Assembly (NCBI RefSeq): GCF_030269765.1
Contig: NZ_BSTX01000003.1
Location: 620,001-684,000, forward strand
Direction of reading: 5' to 3'
DNA from: Actinorhabdospora filicis
GTDB taxonomy: Bacteria > Actinomycetota > Actinomycetes > Mycobacteriales > Micromonosporaceae
Length of the DNA: 64,000 nucleotides
Both the position numbers and the translations under genes were made by a program. Below the pieces are notes generated by a model. It saw only the letters and a program-made list of their open reading frames with translations, did no database searches and was not told where the DNA came from. Positions 1-8,645 of the stretch are shown piece after piece. How positions within the stretch are numbered: position 1 is the first letter of the stretch; the number at the start of each line of letters is the position of its first letter.

Positions 1-491
1 CGGATCCGGCCTCCTTCACCGATCCCGTGGCGCGCGGTGCCGCCGAACGTGCCCTGGAGTACATGGATCTGGCTCCGGGCACCAAGATGCGCGATGTGGG
101 CGTCGATGTCGTGTTCGTCGGTTCCTGCACCAATGGCCGCATCGAGGATCTGCGCGGCGCTGCGGCCGTCCTGAAGGGACGCAAGGTCGCCGATGGCGTG
201 CGGATGATGATCGTGCCGGGTTCGGCGCGCGTGCGCGCGCAGGCCGAGAGCGAGGGCCTGCACGAGGTCTTCATCGCCGCCGGCGCCGACTGGCGCTTCG
301 CCGGCTGCTCGATGTGCCTGGGCATGAACCCCGACAAGCTCGCCCCGGGGGCGCGTTCGGCCTCCACGTCCAACCGCAACTTCGAGGGACGCCAGGGACC
401 GGGCGGCCGCACGCACCTGGTCTCCCCGCAGGTGGCCGCGGCCACCGCCGTCGCCGGGCGATTCGCGTCCCCCGCCGACCTCGACAAGTAG
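1..491 (+). CDS. leuC: 3-isopropylmalate dehydratase large subunit, C-terminal part (5' end outside window)
   Basis: Partial gene, open from base 3, leaving about 162 residues of LeuC. With LeuD it isomerises 2-isopropylmalate to 3-isopropylmalate in leucine biosynthesis. The [4Fe-4S] ligands are visible: the Cys of VGSCTNGRIEDL and the pair in CSMCLGMNPD, both typical of the aconitase superfamily. The stop is at 489-491, 15 nt before leuD, so the two are co-transcribed. The order leuC-leuD-hup matches mycobacteria. Confidence 0.96.
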   Translation, partial: DPASFTDPVARGAAERALEYMDLAPGTKMRDVGVDVVFVGSCTNGRIEDLRGAAAVLKGRKVADGVRMMIVPGSARVRAQAESEGLHEVFIAAGADWRFAGCSMCLGMNPDKLAPGARSASTSNRNFEGRQGPGGRTHLVSPQVAAATAVAGRFASPADLDK

Positions 492-506
492 GAAAGGGGA
501 CGTTCG

Positions 507-1100
507 ATGGAGAAGTTCACCGTGCACACGGGAACCGCGGCTCCGCTGCGTCGTTCCAACGTGGACACCGATCAGATCATCCCCGCCGAGTACCTCAAGC
601 GGGTCAGCCGCACCGGCTTCGCCGACGGCCTCTTCAAGGCCTGGCGCGACGATCCGGCCTTCGTGCTCAACCAGCCGCGCTACGACGGCGCCACGGTCTT
701 GGTGACCGGCACCGAGTTCGGCGTCGGATCCTCCCGCGAGCACGCGGTGTGGGCGCTCCAGGACCAGGGTTTCAAGGCGATCGTGGCCCCGCGCTTCGGC
801 GACATCTTCCGCAACAACGCCCTCAAGGGCGGCCTGCTGCCGGTGGAACTGCCCACCGCGGCCGTGGAATGGCTGTGGGACGCCCTGGAAGGCGATGAGC
901 CGCCCGCGGTCACAGTGGACCTGGCGGCGCGCGAAGTCCGCGCCGGGGAACGGACCTGGGCCTTCCCGCTGGACGATTTCAGCCGCTGGCGCCTGATGGA
1001 GGGTCTCGACGACATCGGCCTGACCCTGCGCCACGAAGCCGACATCACCGCTTTCGAGGCGACCCGGGCGTCCTGGCTGCCCGCCACCCAAGGCGCCTGA
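507..1100 (+). CDS. leuD: 3-isopropylmalate dehydratase small subunit
   Basis: 197 aa, normal length for bacterial LeuD. It is the swivel domain that completes the active site of the LeuCD isomerase in leucine synthesis. Family motifs seen: NVDTDQIIPAEYLKR near residue 20, the FGVGSSREHA loop near residue 75, and RFGDIFRNNALKGG. ATG start with a purine-rich ribosome site (aggaaagggg, 490-499). It directly follows leuC and is followed by a hairpin terminator, so leuCD ends here. Confidence 0.97.
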   Translation: MEKFTVHTGTAAPLRRSNVDTDQIIPAEYLKRVSRTGFADGLFKAWRDDPAFVLNQPRYDGATVLVTGTEFGVGSSREHAVWALQDQGFKAIVAPRFGDIFRNNALKGGLLPVELPTAAVEWLWDALEGDEPPAVTVDLAAREVRAGERTWAFPLDDFSRWRLMEGLDDIGLTLRHEADITAFEATRASWLPATQGA

Positions 1101-1121
1101 CCCGCCGCGACGAGACCGATC

Positions 1122-1154
1122 CGGCCCTCTTCCGACACCGGAAGGGGGCCGTTT
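1122..1154 (+). terminator. Hairpin terminator after leuD
   Basis: 13-bp stem (cggccctcttccg with cggaagggggccg, one G-U pair) and a 4-nt loop, followed by TTT, 21 nt after the leuD stop. It fits intrinsic termination of the leuCD transcript. Confidence 0.7.
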
Positions 1155-1286
1155 CGCGTCCTCTCGGGACCTTCGGAGAGCACTTCCGCGGGGTCTTCGG
1201 CCGACTTCGAAGACCCTCTGTGGGCCCGACTTCACGCCTGGTGAACGATTTTTCCTTGCGACACAACGACTTTCCTGCCGAAATAG

Positions 1287-1315
1287 TTGAAATCAGACGC
1301 AATGCGGCATACCGT
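1287..1315 (+). promoter_or_regulatory. Candidate sigma-70-type promoter of the HU gene
   Basis: TTGAAA at 1287-1292, a 17-nt spacer, then TACCGT (TANNNT pattern) at 1310-1315, about 50 nt before the GTG start of the HU-like gene. Surrounding sequence is locally AT-richer than the genes. Pattern match only. Confidence 0.4.
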
Positions 1316-1364
1316 TCGCCCATACGGTTCGTAAGGACCACCGAACATTCCGGGAGGGAAAGTC

Positions 1365-1958
1365 GTGAACAAGGCCGAGCTTGTCGAGGTGCTCTCTGGC
1401 CGCTTGGGGGACCGCAAAAGCGCCCAGGCAGCGCTCGACGCGGTGCTGGAGGAAATCCAGCGCGCGGTGTCCAAGGGGGACAAAGTCTCCGTCGCCGGTT
1501 TCGGCGTCTTCGAGAAGCGGGCCCGCGCGGCCCGCATGGCGCGCAACCCGCGTACGGGTGAAGCGGTCAAGGTGAAGAAGACGTCCGTTCCGGCCTTCCG
1601 TCCCGGTCAGGGCTTCAAGGACCTGGTCTCCGGCGCGGCCAAGCCCGCCCCGGCGCCCAAGTCCTCGGCCAAGAAGGCGGCCGCGAAGTCGAGCGCGGCC
1701 AAGTCCGTGGCCAAGCCCGCCGCGAAGACCACCACGGCGAAGAAGGCGGCTCCGGCCAAGAAGGCGGCCACCGCCAAGAAGACCGCGGCGAAGAAGACCA
1801 CCGCTCCGGCGACCAAGGCGGCCACGCGCAAGACGACCGCCACCGCCGCCAAGAAGACGGTGAAGGCGGCCGCCAAGACCGCCACCAAGAAGGCGACGAC
1901 CACCAAGGCCGTCGCGAAGAAGACGACGACCAAGAAGGCCGCCGCCAAGAAGAAGTGA
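1365..1958 (+). CDS. hupB: HU-family nucleoid protein with long Lys/Ala-rich tail
   Basis: 197 aa. Residues 1-90 are a standard HU fold (starts MNKAELVEVL; DNA-arm motif ARNPRTGEAV near residue 62). Residues 95-197 are a low-complexity AAKK/TTKK tail like eukaryotic H1 and mycobacterial HupB/Lsr2-associated Hlp. It packs the chromosome; the basic tail is known in actinobacterial HupB to aid DNA compaction and to carry lysine modification. GTG start with GGGAGGGAA at 1352-1360. Position after leuCD matches mycobacterial hupB. A strong terminator follows. Confidence 0.96.
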   Translation: MNKAELVEVLSGRLGDRKSAQAALDAVLEEIQRAVSKGDKVSVAGFGVFEKRARAARMARNPRTGEAVKVKKTSVPAFRPGQGFKDLVSGAAKPAPAPKSSAKKAAAKSSAAKSVAKPAAKTTTAKKAAPAKKAATAKKTAAKKTTAPATKAATRKTTATAAKKTVKAAAKTATKKATTTKAVAKKTTTKKAAAKKK

Positions 1959-1974
1959 AGCGCGTCAGCGCCGA

Positions 1975-2012
1975 GCGCGGCCCGCCGGTTCACCCCGGCG
2001 GGCCGCGCTTTT
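1975..2012 (+). terminator. Strong intrinsic terminator after the HU gene
   Basis: Perfect 14-bp GC stem (gcgcggcccgccgg and its complement), 6-nt loop ttcacc, then TTTT. It lies 17 nt after the HU stop codon. Confidence 0.92.
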
Positions 2013-2318
2013 CGGCGTCCGGCGGGCTTTCCAGGCCACCGGTTTCGCCGAAACCGTGCGCGCGGAGGCGATCCGGAGGCATGATGCATGTCGATGTCCG
2101 CGTATAACGCCGAAAGGACGATCGGCGTTATAAAGGCGGGCCTATTGGGGGAGGACCGGCGGCAAAGGCGAACCGGATGGGGCGGGGTTCGCGCAATTTG
2201 CACGGGAAGAACGCGGCCATGCCCGAACGCGGAGGCCGGAATGGGGAATGCCGACAGCGGCCCCTTTCAACGGTGCCGGCATCCCGATCCCGGCGGCGCA
2301 CTCGTCCCGATGCGCGAA
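2013..2318. other. Intergenic stretch, no gene seen
   Basis: About 300 bases between the HU terminator and the convergent mraY terminator. The AT-richer patch around 2080-2150 contains two short runs with gcgttata (near 2104 and 2124). Short reading frames here have no family resemblance. I see no RNA gene. Confidence 0.4.
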
Positions 2319-2344
2319 AGGCGCCCCGGTGAGGGGGCGCCTTG
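2319..2344 (-). terminator. Intrinsic terminator downstream of mraY
   Basis: 10-bp stem (aaggcgcccc with ggggcgcctt) around a 6-nt loop, 34 nt beyond the mraY stop on the minus strand. Its symmetric AA/TT ends could let it act in both directions. Confidence 0.75.
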
Positions 2345-2377
2345 AGTCTCGCGGGCGAATCCGGTCCTAAGAGGACC

Positions 2378-3478
2378 TCACCAGGCCGTCCCCGAGGAGC
2401 GCAGGAAGTCGGCGAAGAACAGGCCCAGGCCCAGGGCGCCCGAGACGCCCGCCAGCAGCCAGAACCGGATCACGATCGTGGTCTCGCTCCAGCCGGCCAT
2501 CTCGAAATGGTGATGGAGCGGCGCCATCCGGAAGACCCGTGTACCCGTGGTCTTGAACGACACGTACTGGATGATGTTCGACGAGGTGATGAGCACGAAC
2601 AGCGCGCCGATCACCGGCAGCAGCCCGATGGTGTGCGTCGAGATCGCCATGCCCGCCATGAGGCAGCCCAGGCCGAGCGAGCCGACGTCGCCCATGAAGA
2701 TCTTCGCCGGTGAGGCGTTCCACCACAGGAATCCCACCAGTGCCCCCACGACCGCTCCCGCGACCAGCGCGACCTCCAAGGGGTCGCGGACCGGGTAGCA
2801 GGACAGCGTCGAGGTCGAGGCCCCCGGCTCGGCGCACCAGTGCCGGTACTGCCAGTAGGCGATCGCCAGGTAGGTCAGGAAGGCGATGGCGACCGAACCG
2901 CTCGACAGGCCGTCCAGGCCGTCGGTGAGGTTCACGGCGTTGGAGGTGCCCATCACCATCGCGGCGAACACCAGGACCGAGGCGATCTTGCCGATGTGCA
3001 GCCAGTCGATGTCGCGCACGACCGACAGGTACTCGCTGCCGACGGTGTAGCCCTCGGGCGAGGGGAAGTACAGGGCGATCGTGCCGAAGCCGACGCCGAT
3101 GATGAGCTGCCCCAGCAGCTTCCAGCGTCCGGCGAGGCCACCGGTGTTCTTCTTCGACACCTTCAGGTAGTCGTCGAGCCAGCCCAGGAAACCGCCGCAG
3201 ACCAGCAGCCCCACCAGGACCAGGCCGGTGATCGTCGGAAGGTGGGGACGGCCCTCAAGGGGCAGCAGCGCCACGTGCCCCACGCCGTAGGCGAGGACGG
3301 TGGCGACGATGAAGCCGATGCCGCCCATGGTGGGCGTGCCCTGCTTGACCTGATGCGTGGCGATGCCCAGCTCGCGGATCGGCTGGCTGGCCTTGCGGCG
3401 CATGAACCTGATCAGCAGCGGCGTGATGAACAAGGAGACCACGAAGGCGACCAGCGCGCCGATGATGACGGACCTCAT
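2378..3478 (-). CDS. mraY: Phospho-N-acetylmuramoyl-pentapeptide transferase (MraY), outside a dcw cluster
   Basis: 366 aa polytopic membrane enzyme that moves phospho-MurNAc-pentapeptide from UDP to undecaprenyl phosphate, making lipid I. All signature loops are intact: NAVNLTDGLDGL near residue 180, IFMGDVGSLGLG near 260 and PLHHHFEMAGW near 323, with about ten hydrophobic segments. ATG start with an AGGAGGT ribosome site (3490-3496). None of the usual neighbours (murF, murD, ftsW) are present; it sits between hup and mutT1. It may be a second copy or a relocated sole copy. The sequence cannot show which. Confidence 0.95.
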   Translation of the reverse strand: MRSVIIGALVAFVVSLFITPLLIRFMRRKASQPIRELGIATHQVKQGTPTMGGIGFIVATVLAYGVGHVALLPLEGRPHLPTITGLVLVGLLVCGGFLGWLDDYLKVSKKNTGGLAGRWKLLGQLIIGVGFGTIALYFPSPEGYTVGSEYLSVVRDIDWLHIGKIASVLVFAAMVMGTSNAVNLTDGLDGLSSGSVAIAFLTYLAIAYWQYRHWCAEPGASTSTLSCYPVRDPLEVALVAGAVVGALVGFLWWNASPAKIFMGDVGSLGLGCLMAGMAISTHTIGLLPVIGALFVLITSSNIIQYVSFKTTGTRVFRMAPLHHHFEMAGWSETTIVIRFWLLAGVSGALGLGLFFADFLRSSGTAW

Positions 3479-3631
3479 CGAGGGTGCGACCTCCTAGGTA
3501 GGGGCTGTCCGTCCGCAGACCCTACCCATGGCCCTTCCCGGGGGTTCCGGCGGAGCCGCCCGAAAACGGCTCCCGCGTGGCGCTTCGGTCACACGGAGAT
3601 CGCGAAGCCGGTCACACCACCCCCGCCCGGC

Positions 3632-4531
3632 TCACAACCGGTGGCACGTCACCAGAGTCGGCCCGTCGAAACCGAGCACCCAGCCCTCACCGGGCTTCGT
3701 GTGCACACTGGGCACCGACAGGCCCGAGGTATCGGCCAGCAGCGCCAGCGAATCGGCGATCACCGGCAACTGGCTGCACACCACCACCGCGTCCCCGCCC
3801 TTGGCCAGCTCCGCCAGCCGCACCGCCGCGCGCTCGGGATTGCGGAAGTGCGCCTCGGCGTCGAACACCGCATCGCCCTCCACCTCCGCGCCCATCGCGC
3901 CCGCCAGCGGCTCCACCGTCTTCACACACCGCAGCGGCGAGGCCGAAACCACCCGCGCGGGCTGGAACAGCGCCAGCAGCGGCACCAGGTACCCCGCCCG
4001 CGCCCTCCCCCGCGTCTCCAGCGGCCGGGCCACGTCCGGGCCGTCGAACTCCACCCCCGCGACCGCCTTCGCGTGCCGCAGGAACACCACCAGGCCCGTG
4101 ATGCGCGGCAGCGCCTCGAACGCGTCCAGCGCGGCGAAATCGCGCGGACGGCTGCACAGCTTGCGCGCCTCCTCCAGCGACACCCACCGGCGCTCGGCGA
4201 TCTCCTCATTGGGCACGAACGGGGCACCCGGATTCACCGCGCGCATCGCCCAGTAATCGACCGTCTTGACCAGATCGCCCGCCGGATTCGGCAGCGTGTA
4301 CGTCGACGACGTCAGGAACGGGCCAGGGACGCCCACGACGCCCGTTTCCTCCTCGACCTCCCGTACCGCGCCCGCCATCGGATGCTCGCCCTCGGCGAGC
4401 TTTCCCTTCGGCAGCGACCAGTTGTCGCAGGCCGGACGGTAAATGAGCGCGATGCGCACACCGTCCTGAGTGGAGTCCCACAGGACACCGCCCGCCGCGT
4501 GGATGCGGGACGCCTCGTTCGTCAACGCCAT
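3632..4531 (-). CDS. mutT1: MutT1-like Nudix hydrolase with C-terminal histidine phosphatase domain
   Basis: 299 aa, two domains. The N-terminal Nudix fold has the full box GX5EX7REUXEEXGU (G43, E49, R57-E61). The C-terminal domain begins with LRHAKAV (R152-H153), the RHG signature of histidine phosphatases. Mycobacterial MutT1 with this architecture hydrolyses 8-oxo-(d)GTP and diadenosine polyphosphates. The gene overlaps the end of ppk by 10 nt, as the mutT1-ppk pair in mycobacteria suggests, so they are translationally coupled. It acts in the cytosol in nucleotide-pool sanitation. Confidence 0.93.
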   Translation of the reverse strand: MALTNEASRIHAAGGVLWDSTQDGVRIALIYRPACDNWSLPKGKLAEGEHPMAGAVREVEEETGVVGVPGPFLTSSTYTLPNPAGDLVKTVDYWAMRAVNPGAPFVPNEEIAERRWVSLEEARKLCSRPRDFAALDAFEALPRITGLVVFLRHAKAVAGVEFDGPDVARPLETRGRARAGYLVPLLALFQPARVVSASPLRCVKTVEPLAGAMGAEVEGDAVFDAEAHFRNPERAAVRLAELAKGGDAVVVCSQLPVIADSLALLADTSGLSVPSVHTKPGEGWVLGFDGPTLVTCHRL

Positions 4532-6624
4532 GCGGCCAACCGTAATCGCATCAGGCGCTCTTGTGCGTCCGTTAGCCGGGTGTCGCCTTCACCGCGCCGC
4601 CGCCACGACCCGTCGCCCTCCAGCTCGAAGGAGTCGGTCCCGTCGTCCAGCAGCAGATCGAACACCGACACCAGCTGAGCCTTGGCGTCCGGGTCGTCGA
4701 CCCGCACCAGCGCCTCCACCCGGCGGTCCAGGTTGCGGTGCAGCAGGTCGGCCGAGCCGATGAACACCTCCATCGTCTTGGGCTCCGAGCCGAACCGGAA
4801 CACCCGCGAGTGCTCCAGGAACCGCCCCAGCACCGAACGCACCCGGATGTTCTCGCTCAGGCCCTTCACCCCCGGCCGCACCGCGCAGATGCCCCGCACC
4901 AGCAGGTCCACCCGTGTCCCCGCCTCCGAGGCCCGGTACAGGGCGTCGATGACCGGCTCGTCGACGATCGAGTTCACCTTGATCTGGATCAGCCCGCGCT
5001 CGCCGAGGGCGGCCTGCTCCTCGATGCGCTCGATGATGCCGGCGCGGATGCCGTGCGGGGCCACCAGCAGCCGCCGGTAGGTCGTCTGGCGGCTGTAGCC
5101 GGTGAGGACGTTGAACAGGTCGGTCAGGTCGGCGCCGACCTCGGGGTCGGCGGTGAGCAGCCCGAAGTCCTCGTAGAGCCGCGCGGTGCGCGGGTGGTAG
5201 TTGCCGGTGCCGATGTGGCAGTAGCGGCGCAGGCGGCCCGACTCCTGCCGGACCACCAGGGCGGTCTTGCAGTGCGTCTTCATGCCCACCACGCCGTAGA
5301 CGACGTGGCAGCCGGCCTTCTCCAGCTCCCTCGCCCAGGCGATGTTGGCCTGCTCGTCGAAGCGCGCCTTGACCTCCACCAGCACCACGACCTGCTTGCC
5401 GGCCTCGGCCGCGGCGATTAGTGCGTCCACGATGGGGGAGTCGCCGGAGGTGCGGTACAGCGTCTGCTTGATGGCCAGGACGTGCGGGTCGGCGGCGGCC
5501 TGCTCGATGAAGCGCTGCACGCTCGTGGCGAAGGAGTCGTAGGGGTGGTGGACGAGGATGTCGCCCTCGCGCAGGGTCGCGAAGACGCTCTTGGGCGTCT
5601 CCCCGGAGGTCAGGCGCGGGTGCGTGGACGGGACGAAGACCTTGTCCTTGAGGTCGTCGCGGTCGACGTCCCCGTACAGCTGCCACAGGCCCGACAGGTC
5701 CACCAGGCCCGGGACCTGCTGCACGTCGTGCTCGTCGATGCCCAGCTCGCGCACCAGCAGCTCCAGTACGTGCGGCGAGACCGAGTCGTTGATCTCAAGG
5801 CGCACCGGCGGCCCGAAGCGGCGCATCGCCAGCTCGCGCTCCATCGCCTGGAGCAGGTCCTCGTCGCGGTCCTCCTCGACCTCCACGTCGGCGTTGCGGG
5901 TGACGCGGAAGGTCAGGTGCTCCACCACCCTCATGCCGGGGAAGAGGGCGGGGAGGTGCGCGGCGATGAGCTCCTCGACGGGCAGGAACGTCGAGCCGTT
6001 GTTGACGCGCACGAACCGGGAGACGTTATTGGGCACCTTCACGCGCGCGAAGCGCTCGGGCGCGCCCGGGGTGTCGAAGTCGCGGACGATGACCGCGAGG
6101 TTCAGCGAGAGCCCCGAGATGTAGGGGAAGGGGTGGGCGGGGTCCACCGCGAGCGGGGTGAGCACCGGGAAGATCTGTTCACTGAAAAGCCGGTGCAGGC
6201 GGCCCTTCTCGTCGGTGCCCAGTTCCTCCCACGAGGTGATCCGGATGCCCTCGTCGGCCAGGCGCTTGGCGACGTCATCGGAGAAGCAGTGCGCGTGCCG
6301 CGAGACCAGCTCGTTGGTGCGCAGCGCGATCAGCCGCAGCTGCTCGCGGGCGGTGCGGCCGTCGTTGCCGCGCACGGTCAGCCCGGCCTGCATGCGCCGT
6401 TTGAGCCCGGCCACGCGCACCATGTAGAACTCGTCGAGGTTCGAGGCGAAGATGGCCAGGAACTTCGCCCGCTCCAGCAGCGGGACGGCCTGGTCCTCGG
6501 CCAGTGCGAGCACCCTGGCGTTGAAGTCGAGCCAGGACAGCTCACGGTTCAGGTACGGACTGCCCTCGGCGACCGGCTGGTAGGCGGGCGGTCCGGGTCC
6601 GTCGGTTCGCTCAGGGGTGCTCAC
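4522..6624 (-). CDS. ppk1: Polyphosphate kinase 1
   Basis: 700 aa, full length for PPK1, which reversibly polymerises the gamma phosphate of ATP into polyphosphate. The autophosphorylated histidine is visible in MKTHCKTALV (H451) and the second catalytic histidine in RFLEHSRVF (H605). The N-terminal domain starts with YLNRELSWLDFNARVL, as in the family. It is the gene upstream of mutT1 on the minus strand. The fbiD gene lies 81 nt further upstream, with no obvious terminator between, so a fbiD-ppk-mutT1 transcript is likely. Confidence 0.97.
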   Translation of the reverse strand: MSTPERTDGPGPPAYQPVAEGSPYLNRELSWLDFNARVLALAEDQAVPLLERAKFLAIFASNLDEFYMVRVAGLKRRMQAGLTVRGNDGRTAREQLRLIALRTNELVSRHAHCFSDDVAKRLADEGIRITSWEELGTDEKGRLHRLFSEQIFPVLTPLAVDPAHPFPYISGLSLNLAVIVRDFDTPGAPERFARVKVPNNVSRFVRVNNGSTFLPVEELIAAHLPALFPGMRVVEHLTFRVTRNADVEVEEDRDEDLLQAMERELAMRRFGPPVRLEINDSVSPHVLELLVRELGIDEHDVQQVPGLVDLSGLWQLYGDVDRDDLKDKVFVPSTHPRLTSGETPKSVFATLREGDILVHHPYDSFATSVQRFIEQAAADPHVLAIKQTLYRTSGDSPIVDALIAAAEAGKQVVVLVEVKARFDEQANIAWARELEKAGCHVVYGVVGMKTHCKTALVVRQESGRLRRYCHIGTGNYHPRTARLYEDFGLLTADPEVGADLTDLFNVLTGYSRQTTYRRLLVAPHGIRAGIIERIEEQAALGERGLIQIKVNSIVDEPVIDALYRASEAGTRVDLLVRGICAVRPGVKGLSENIRVRSVLGRFLEHSRVFRFGSEPKTMEVFIGSADLLHRNLDRRVEALVRVDDPDAKAQLVSVFDLLLDDGTDSFELEGDGSWRRRGEGDTRLTDAQERLMRLRLAAWR

Positions 6625-6705
6625 CGCACCATTCTGTCCGGGATCGGGTTACCGGTAAATGTCGTTCAGGTGAACTGGGCCCGAGAAGATCGTCACGAAG
6701 CGTCG

Positions 6706-7521
6706 TCACATGGTCGGCAGTGCGAGACCGGTCACGGTGCCGTCGGCGCCGGTTTCCAGCCGCACGCGCTGACCGAGCCGCAAAAGCCGCAGATCGCTCG
6801 CGTCGAAGGCGGCGGTGTCGTAGGCGAGCTCGGTGCCGTCGTCGAGGAGGACGGTGCCGGAACGGGTCTGGTCGTCGAAGGTCGCCACGGTTCCCTGCAT
6901 GTCCTGAGACATTACGCCCAGCGCGGCGGTGTGGGGGCCGAGCCCGAGGCGCCCGGCCTCGGCGAGGTCGGCGGGGGTGTCGACGTCCCGGCGCAGGCTC
7001 GGCCAGGCGCCGCGCAGTTCGGCGGCCCCGGACGCGCGGTGCGCGGCGGCCGAGCCCGGCCCGAAGCCGGGCGCGAGGCCGGCGTCGGGGAGCGCGGTGA
7101 GCAGGACGGTGCCGGTGCCCGGCGCGTCCGGCACGAACGCGCGCGGATGCCGGAGCGCCTCGGCCAGCGCGCCCGCGAGATCGGCGGGCCGCAGGGCGGG
7201 CAGGTCGGCGGTGAGGGCGGCCAGGTGCGCGCGGGGGTCACCGGCGCGGACGGCCGCGGACGCGTGGCGCAGCGCGGCGTTCAGGTCGCCGCCGGGTCCC
7301 TCGCCGATCGTCTCGGCGCCGGTGGCGGCGACGGCCTCGCGCACGGCCGCGTCATTCGACACCACGATCACGCGTCCCGCCGCCCGGCAGCGCGCGGCGG
7401 CGCGGGTGGTGTCCAGCGCGAAGGCGAGCGCGAGCCGCTCGCGCGGGGCGCGCGCCCCGCGCAGGCGGCTCTTGGCCGCCGCCAGCCCCTTGACGGGGAT
7501 GAGGACGGTCCACGCGGTCAT
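6706..7521 (-). CDS. fbiD: Phosphoenolpyruvate/2-phospho-L-lactate guanylyltransferase (FbiD/CofC) fused to a cold-shock-like domain
   Basis: 271 aa. Residues 1-203 are FbiD/CofC, with LIPVKG..AKSRL at the start (nucleotide binding) and LTADLPALRP near residue 105. The enzyme activates PEP (actinobacteria) or phospholactate with GTP for coenzyme F420 synthesis. Residues 204-271 (MSQDMQGTVATF..., SGTVLLDDGTEL, LRLLRLGQRVR) look like a small OB/cold-shock-type domain absent from the usual ~210-aa enzyme. I start at ATG 7519-7521 rather than the longer upstream frame, which would overlap the next gene. An internal ATG before the extra domain could also make it separately. Confidence 0.9.
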   Translation of the reverse strand: MTAWTVLIPVKGLAAAKSRLRGARAPRERLALAFALDTTRAAARCRAAGRVIVVSNDAAVREAVAATGAETIGEGPGGDLNAALRHASAAVRAGDPRAHLAALTADLPALRPADLAGALAEALRHPRAFVPDAPGTGTVLLTALPDAGLAPGFGPGSAAAHRASGAAELRGAWPSLRRDVDTPADLAEAGRLGLGPHTAALGVMSQDMQGTVATFDDQTRSGTVLLDDGTELAYDTAAFDASDLRLLRLGQRVRLETGADGTVTGLALPTM

Positions 7522-7532
7522 CGCGGCGGGGG

Positions 7533-7742
7533 TTACCGGGGCAGAGAGCGGCGGATCGACCCGTCGGCGAGAGCCTTCTTGATCCTCTTCACGCCGTAGA
7601 CCGCCCCGAGGATCACCACGGCGCCGATGGCGAGGTAGATCGCCCAGCCGAGCAGGGCGAAGAAGATCTTGACCGCGAGCCACCCGACGAGGACGAGGGC
7701 GACGGCGCCGCCGACGAGCCAGGCCACCAGCCGGAAGTTCAT
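7533..7742 (-). CDS. Small two-helix membrane protein
   Basis: 69 aa, starting MNFRLVAWLVGGAVAL at ATG 7740-7742 with AAGGAG just upstream. It has two hydrophobic segments (about residues 5-24 and 27-48) and then a basic tail with GVKRIKKALADG. Not a family I can name. It lies 11 nt upstream of fbiD, so it probably leads the fbiD-ppk-mutT1 transcript. A longer frame exists to 7784 but lacks a better ribosome site. Confidence 0.72.
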   Translation of the reverse strand: MNFRLVAWLVGGAVALVLVGWLAVKIFFALLGWAIYLAIGAVVILGAVYGVKRIKKALADGSIRRSLPR

Positions 7743-7890
7743 GTGCGTCTCCTTAGCGCGCGACCACGGAAGGTCCGCAGTCACTCTGACTCCAGGATGA
7801 CATCATCTTTGCCGGACCGCCATAGGGGGAATCCCTGAGTACGTGAGATGCCAGTAAGGTCGTGACACCAACATGTACCGGAGGAGAACC

Positions 7891-8640
7891 GTGGGGCTGT
7901 TCGGACGCAGGCGCGGCGGTGACAAGAGGCCCGGCTTCTGGCTGCGCGTCGCGGTCATGATCGTCAAGCCCGTGATGGTGTTCTTCACCAAGGCGACCTG
8001 GCTCGGCTTCGAGAACATCCCGCTCAAGGGCGGGGTCATCTTCGCGGTCAACCACATCTCGCACGCCGACCCCCTCGCGGTCGCGTTCTTCATCTACGAC
8101 TCCGGGCGCAACCCCAGCTTCCTGGGCAAGGCCGGGATCTTCACGATCCCCGTGCTCGGCCCGATCATCAAGGCCACCGGCCAGATCCCGGTCTACCGGG
8201 GCACCGCCGACGCGGTGAAGTCCCTCCACGACGCCATCTCCGCCGTCGACGACGGCCGGGGCGTGATCATCTACCCCGAGGGCACCACCACCCGCCAGCC
8301 CGACATGTGGCCCATGCGCGGCAAGAACGGCGTCGCCCGCCTCGCCCTGGAGACCGGCGCGCCGGTGGTCCCCGTCGGCCAGTGGGGCCCCCAGAACCTC
8401 TACAACCCGATCACCAAGAAGCTCCGCCTGCGCCCCCGCACGCCCGTCACCATCAAGGCCGGGCCGCCCGTCGACCTCTCCCGCTGGCAGGGCGTGGAAC
8501 CGACCTCGGCCAGCCTCAACGAGATGACCGACGCCATCATGCGCCGCATCGCCGGCATCGTCGGCGAGCTGCGCGGCGAGGAGCCCCCGCCGCTCCACGA
8601 GTCCTCGGCCCGCTTCACCGACAAGCCCAAGAAAGCGTGA
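7891..8640 (+). CDS. plsC: 1-acyl-sn-glycerol-3-phosphate acyltransferase (PlsC family)
   Basis: 249 aa from GTG 7891, chosen over an in-frame ATG at 7873 because GGAGGAG (7880-7886) sits just before it. Acyltransferase motifs: NHISHADPLAV (HX4D catalytic block), GQIPVYRG and IIYPEGTTT. It esterifies lysophosphatidate at the membrane in phospholipid synthesis. The next gene, gpsA, makes the glycerol-3-phosphate precursor and begins 5 nt later, a functional and transcriptional pair. Confidence 0.92.
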   Translation: MGLFGRRRGGDKRPGFWLRVAVMIVKPVMVFFTKATWLGFENIPLKGGVIFAVNHISHADPLAVAFFIYDSGRNPSFLGKAGIFTIPVLGPIIKATGQIPVYRGTADAVKSLHDAISAVDDGRGVIIYPEGTTTRQPDMWPMRGKNGVARLALETGAPVVPVGQWGPQNLYNPITKKLRLRPRTPVTIKAGPPVDLSRWQGVEPTSASLNEMTDAIMRRIAGIVGELRGEEPPPLHESSARFTDKPKKA

Positions 8641-8645
8641 GTGAG

